A stretch of DNA of 10,688 bases. It comes from Synura sp. LO234KE. Its lineage: Eukaryota > Sar > Synurophyceae > Synurales > Mallomonadaceae. The stretch covers positions 1-10,688 of the forward strand of contig VKHC01000602.1 in NCBI GenBank assembly GCA_015143735.1. Direction: 5' to 3'. The notes beneath the pieces are model-generated. The model had not been told where the DNA came from. It did not search any database and saw nothing but the letters and a program-made list of their open reading frames with translations. The position numbers and the translations under genes were made by a program. Shown piece after piece: positions 7,971-10,688 of the stretch (position 1 is the first letter of the stretch; each line of letters opens with the position of its first letter).

Positions 7971-8203
7971 TCCTCCCCTTAATCTGATATACAAGGTAAT
8001 CAGCGAGTGCTCGTATATTACATAGTCTCTTAAGATAAATCTGTCATCCAGACCTTTGAAAGGGCAACAAAGCATTGGTCTGACGCTGGGATGGAAGTCT
8101 TCTCAAAAATCTGATTCTTCAGGTGAATAATCTTGTCACCTAACTTGACATTAACCACAACGGAGCTTCTGTTGGGTAAGTGCGTCATCAGGTTTATCCG
8201 TAG
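7971..8203 (-). pseudogene. Second ubiquitin-like domain with C-terminal LRGG
   Basis: This is a beta-grasp ubiquitin-like domain. From about codon 77 of the frame starting at 8431, the sequence aligns with ubiquitin without gaps over the central part: VVVNVKLGDKIIHLKNQIFE sits on [20 protein letters not shown], sharing the Asp, Ile, Lys27 and Ile30 positions. SIPASDQCF sits on GIPPDQQRL. After a one-base frameshift around 8050-8055 the next frame gives GLDDRFILRDYVIYEHS and ITLYIRLRGG, against ubiquitin's QLEDGRTLSDYNIQKES and LHLVLRLRGG. The terminal LRLRGG is reproduced as IRLRGG ending at 7971. Overall identity is only moderate, so this is a ubiquitin-like protein rather than a recent ubiquitin copy. 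The polypeptide continues past GG, as in a precursor or a polyprotein. Confidence 0.9.
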
Positions 8204-8533
8204 ACTGCTAAGCTTGTTAATCGAGTACTCATTGAACCGATGAATAGAGCTGTACTCGTTGTTAGGTTTAGGAGTTGAAGTAAGAACAGATCTCGGTGGA
8301 AAAGTTGATACATGCATTCCACGGTAGTCATAAATATCAGAGACATCTTTCACTGGGTCAGCCGCATGACTGATTTTCAATGAAATAGAGGACAGACATA
8401 ACTGAACCGGGATAGCTTGTAGTGTCGGCATTAATTAGTGTAGGTGCTGAGTTGGAATATGATAATCTATTGTCAAATGTACTGATATCATCACGATCAA
8501 ATTCAGTTGTCATATCCAGGTAATGCGGCATAG
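8204..8533 (-). pseudogene. Linker between the two ubiquitin-like domains
   Basis: About 110 codons separate the two UBLs, in two overlapping frames. The first (8534 to about 8400) reads AMPHYLDMTTEFDRDDISTF, then NSAPTLINADTTSYPGS. The second (from about 8400) reads ISLKISHAADPVKDVSD and RSVLTSTPKPNNEYSSIHRF. It is hydrophilic, Ser/Thr/Asp-rich and without motif. A frame change must lie between about 8431 and 8390. The linker shows that the two UBLs are not a direct head-to-tail polyubiquitin but a spaced pair. Confidence 0.55.
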
Positions 8534-8758
8534 CCCCCTTAACGTAATATGCAAACGGATAATAGAATATGATGGGAATAGTCCACACTGCATGATAGTT
8601 CTTGAATCATCCAAGAGCATGGATCTTTTGATAAGGAATTGGACTCGCGGAGAAATCCCAGTCCGATGATAAATCTCGACTTTCATATCCAGGATTGTAT
8701 CAATAAATTTCAGCCGCACCACAATAGATCGACGCCGTTTATATCTAATAGTAAATGC
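8534..8758 (-). pseudogene. First ubiquitin-like domain, ending LRG at a frameshift
   Basis: The frame opening with ATG at 8806 gives, from its codon 17, FTIRYKRRRSIVVRLKFIDT, ILDMKVEIYHRTGISPRVQF, and LLDDSRTIMQ...IIRLHITLRG. Against ubiquitin it matches the DTI (21-23), Lys27, Ile30, Gly35-Ile36, Pro38, Gln41, Leu43, Asp52, Arg54 and Thr55 positions without a gap up to about residue 60. One extra residue precedes the last strand. The end, LRG, falls on a run of five G (minus strand; 8538-8534 on plus). In the next frame the sequence resumes as GAMPHYLDM, so a one-base loss in the run would explain why the second Gly is missing. It is distinct in sequence from the second UBL. Confidence 0.88.
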
Positions 8759-9216
8759 CGCTCTGAAATTATTCCATACCATATGATAATTCGGGATGTT
8801 GCTCATACGTTCTCTAACTTCTCTCTCTCCAATTCACTTGAAGTAGCAGATTCCTCATAAACCCAGTCAACTATCTGCAACAGTATCTGATAAAGGGCTC
8901 GGAGAGGAGTCGGGAACATTGTTACTCGGTAATTGGATCCACTGGCTTAGGACTAAGTCGGTCGCAGTCGGACTGACTACAGATAGGTCATTGTGAACAG
9001 AGACCTCCTGTGGCTGAATACCGAGTCGTTAGACTCATCTGTAACACCGATATCACTAATAGTCGACAGCTCATCCTGGAATAAGTAAGGTTCATCATCA
9101 TCACGGTCAACCACATTTTTTATAGATATAACACGAGTCAATATTGAGATATGTCCTTCAATAATTGAGGCATCATCATCATGGAATACATTCTCATGGA
9201 TGTCAAAGTAACAAGC
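8759..9216 (-). pseudogene. Acidic N-terminal region upstream of the first UBL
   Basis: A 79-codon open stretch (9216-8980) without an early ATG reads HENVFHDDDASIIEGHISIL, VVDRDDDEPYLFQDELSTIS and VTDESNDSVFSHRRSLF. It is strongly acidic. The next frame (about 8994-8870) continues with QPQEVSVHNDLSVVSPTATD and PSNNVPDSSPSPLSD. A third (about 8870-8806) gives IVDWVYEESATSSELEREKL before joining the UBL frame at ERMSNIPN. The frame changes fit one decayed protein whose N-terminus lies at or beyond 9216. The frame is closed by TAG at 9219-9217. No start codon in good context is seen, and no LTR or leader is recognisable. Confidence 0.5.
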
Positions 9217-9259
9217 CTAACAAGTCTGGTCCGGACTCCCGTTGATGGGCGTGGACTCC

Positions 9260-10596
9260 CTAGCTAGCAGAGGGGGTTGCCTTTGAGGCCGAATCATTGG
9301 TGACGATTGCGACGGTCGGATTAGGAAGCGGAGGTTGGCCCAGGGTAGCCAGGGAGGCTACATAGGTCTCTGCTTTCTTTCGGGTTTTGAATCGCTTTAG
9401 ATCGCTATAAGTTCAGTAAGAAATGGTTAAAATTTTTATCCGTACCTGAAAAGCACATAGTGCTTCCTCTAAATCTTTGGATCCTTCATTCAATCTCGGG
9501 AGAGAATATCAAGATTCGGGCCTTAACCCTCAGCTTAAAACACCTTAGCCCACTACGCATAAGCACTTCCTCGCTGCTGGAACAGTTTGCAGAAGCTATT
9601 TTCTCTGAACGAGGAAGCATTTCTGGCAGTCCATCTGCATTACAACATCGGCCCATTTAGAAATGGTCAGAACCCTAGCAGCGTTTCTCCTGCCTCGAGC
9701 AAGAGCTCCGTGTCGTCCTCCTCCGATTCCGCTATCCCTGAGTCGAAAACTTGTATCTGGGTTGGCCCCACGCGAGTACCAGCCCCTACCAGTCAAGAAT
9801 TGCGCCCTGACCCATAAGCACCAGGTGGGCGCTTAATAGACGGGCGCGACCCTGGAGACGGCTGCCTCGGCGGCATATCTGTGTGGCTCTTGCTGTAGCT
9901 TGGTGGCGTCTTGGCCTGTGTTCCATGCTTGACAATGTTCCTAATCCCTTGCTCGCTTAGCGTTTGCGCTGCCAAGAACTTCTTTACATCTTCTGGATCG
10001 TGTGAATACTTGCAGTACCCTTTCATCTCGCAGTACGATTATAATTGGATAACTTGAATCACACTTCAGGCCTGTCCGGCAAATATTGCACGGTTGCAGG
10101 CCAAGCGTTCTCCCGTTCTTGAACACTGCAATCGGTGCCGATGGTTGAAAATTATCCCTCTCCTCGCTCTGGCTGAGTTCCTCATCTTCTTGATGTCGTC
10201 ATACTCTTGCTCCAAAGAAGCTCGGCCTTCAGGAGATAGGGTCCAGGCAAAAGACTTGTCCGCCTCCGGGAACATTATTTTCTCTCTGACAATTCTGCTC
10301 CCTAACCGCATGCACATGATCTGACTTCTTGAATCTCCCGGTCGATTTAGTCGTCAAGTATTCCACATCCACTGGCGAAGTGAAGACTAGCTTGTCGGAA
10401 TAGATAACAAAGTCCGTGTCCTCCACCAGCTTGTTACGTTCCTTCAGCTTCTTCAGGGCCTTAAACTACTCCTCTTGAACTCACAAAAGTCTCAGATCTC
10501 ATCATACCTCTCTTTAGTCGTGTACTAGTCGATGGCCTGCTTGGTGACTCCGTTGACAAAGTACGCGATGAGGCCGTTGACTCCGTTCTTCGTCAT
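9260..10596 (-). pseudogene. GC-richer broken gene with a fungal-style cysteine cluster, function unknown
   Basis: The ATG at 10596 sits in AAAATAATGACG and opens TKNGVNGLIAYFVNGVTKQ, stopped by TAG at 10527-10525. Coding sense continues through frames at 10465-10320 (LKERNKLVEDTDFVIYSDKL, DVEYLTTKSTGRFKKSDH), about 10305-10195 (FPEADKSFAWTLSPEGRASL), about 10195-10050 (FQPSAPIAVFKNGRTLGLQP, CNICRTGLKCDSS) and 10035-9665 (YCEMKGYCKYSHDPEDVKKF, a Pro/Ser/Arg-rich part, then acidic GIAESEEDDTELLLEAGE). The cysteines (CX2CX5CD ... CX5CKY) resemble a Zn2Cys6 or CCCH-type cluster but fit neither exactly. The last piece, about 9412-9263, reads DLKRFKTRKKAETYVASLAT and ends at TAG 9262-9260. The higher GC than the rest of the window points to a separate origin from the neighbouring UBL/copia track. 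Whether it is a host gene or another element is unclear. Confidence 0.55.
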
Positions 10597-10688
10597 TATT
10601 TTTGTAAGCCGACGATCAGGCGGTGCGAGCACGGTGAGCAAGCACGACTCATGAGGCATAGAGAAGAGCAAGGATCAGAAGCGGGGAC
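10597..10688. other. Upstream flank of the rightmost broken gene, nothing identified
   Basis: This is the 92 bases before the ATG at 10596. On the minus strand it is pyrimidine-rich (CTTGCTCTTCTCTATGCC) and then runs into TTACAAAAATA just before the ATG, a context compatible with a eukaryotic translation start. No TATA box, repeat end or coding similarity could be supported. Confidence 0.3.

Noticed and set aside
9168-9185. CAT trinucleotide microsatellite
   Set aside because: Only four to five units, which encode an Asp run in an acidic region; not remarkable on its own.
9263-9412. RNase H1/caulimovirus viroplasmin-type motif (FKTRKKAETYV)
   Set aside because: It resembles the FKTREEAEAF block, but the upstream half of that domain is absent, so the match is too short to support.
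9460-9817. Overlapping plus-strand frames in the GC-richer part
   Set aside because: They lie opposite minus-strand coding-like pieces (acidic GIAESEEDDTELLL and neighbours) and show no recognisable motif.
1-10688. LTRs, tRNA genes or rRNA
   Set aside because: No long direct repeats between the ends of the element, no primer-binding-site-like sequence and no tRNA cloverleaf could be recognised by eye.

Overview
The window looks like a decayed, repeat-rich stretch of a eukaryotic nuclear genome. A fungus or fungus-like protist seems most likely, but the sequence does not settle it. The evidence is a Ty1/copia retrotransposon pol, eukaryotic-type ubiquitin-like domains, and no bacterial operon features or intact genes. 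All recognisable coding content is on the minus strand and is broken by frameshifts and stops. I read every entry as a pseudogene or element remnant.

Reading the minus strand 5'->3' (right to left) there are three zones. (1) 10688 to about 9260 is visibly more GC-rich. It holds a broken gene with a good-context ATG at 10596 and a cysteine cluster near the middle; I do not recognise the family. (2) About 9217 to 4430 is one long decayed coding track, roughly 1,600 codons if continuous. It has an acidic N-terminal part, a first ubiquitin-like domain (8758-8534), a linker, a second ubiquitin-like domain ending in a perfect LRGG (8203-7971), a Pro/Thr/Ser/Val-rich segment, a 335-codon intact stretch, and several further segments. 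Apart from the ubiquitin-like domains I recognise nothing in it. (3) About 4430 to 1 is a Ty1/copia pol in canonical order: aspartic protease, pre-integrase HHCC zinc finger, integrase core, a very long integrase-RT linker with an in-frame 54-bp repeat, reverse transcriptase, and RNase H running off the left edge.

Zone 2 runs into zone 3 in the same open frame: a 285-codon ORF ends with the protease active-site motif. Both zones share strand, base composition and degree of decay, and no LTR or zinc-knuckle Gag is visible between them. Two explanations fit. One is an unusually large copia-type element whose 5' (Gag-side) region carries tandem ubiquitin-like domains. The other is a copia pol remnant joined to an old host or viral-like gene. 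The sequence alone cannot decide, but the tandem ubiquitin-like domains beside a retroelement protease are the most interesting content.

The element is dead. The protease DSG has become DSV, the integrase appears to lack its first catalytic Asp, the RT YVDD has become SVDD, and there are many frameshifts and stops.
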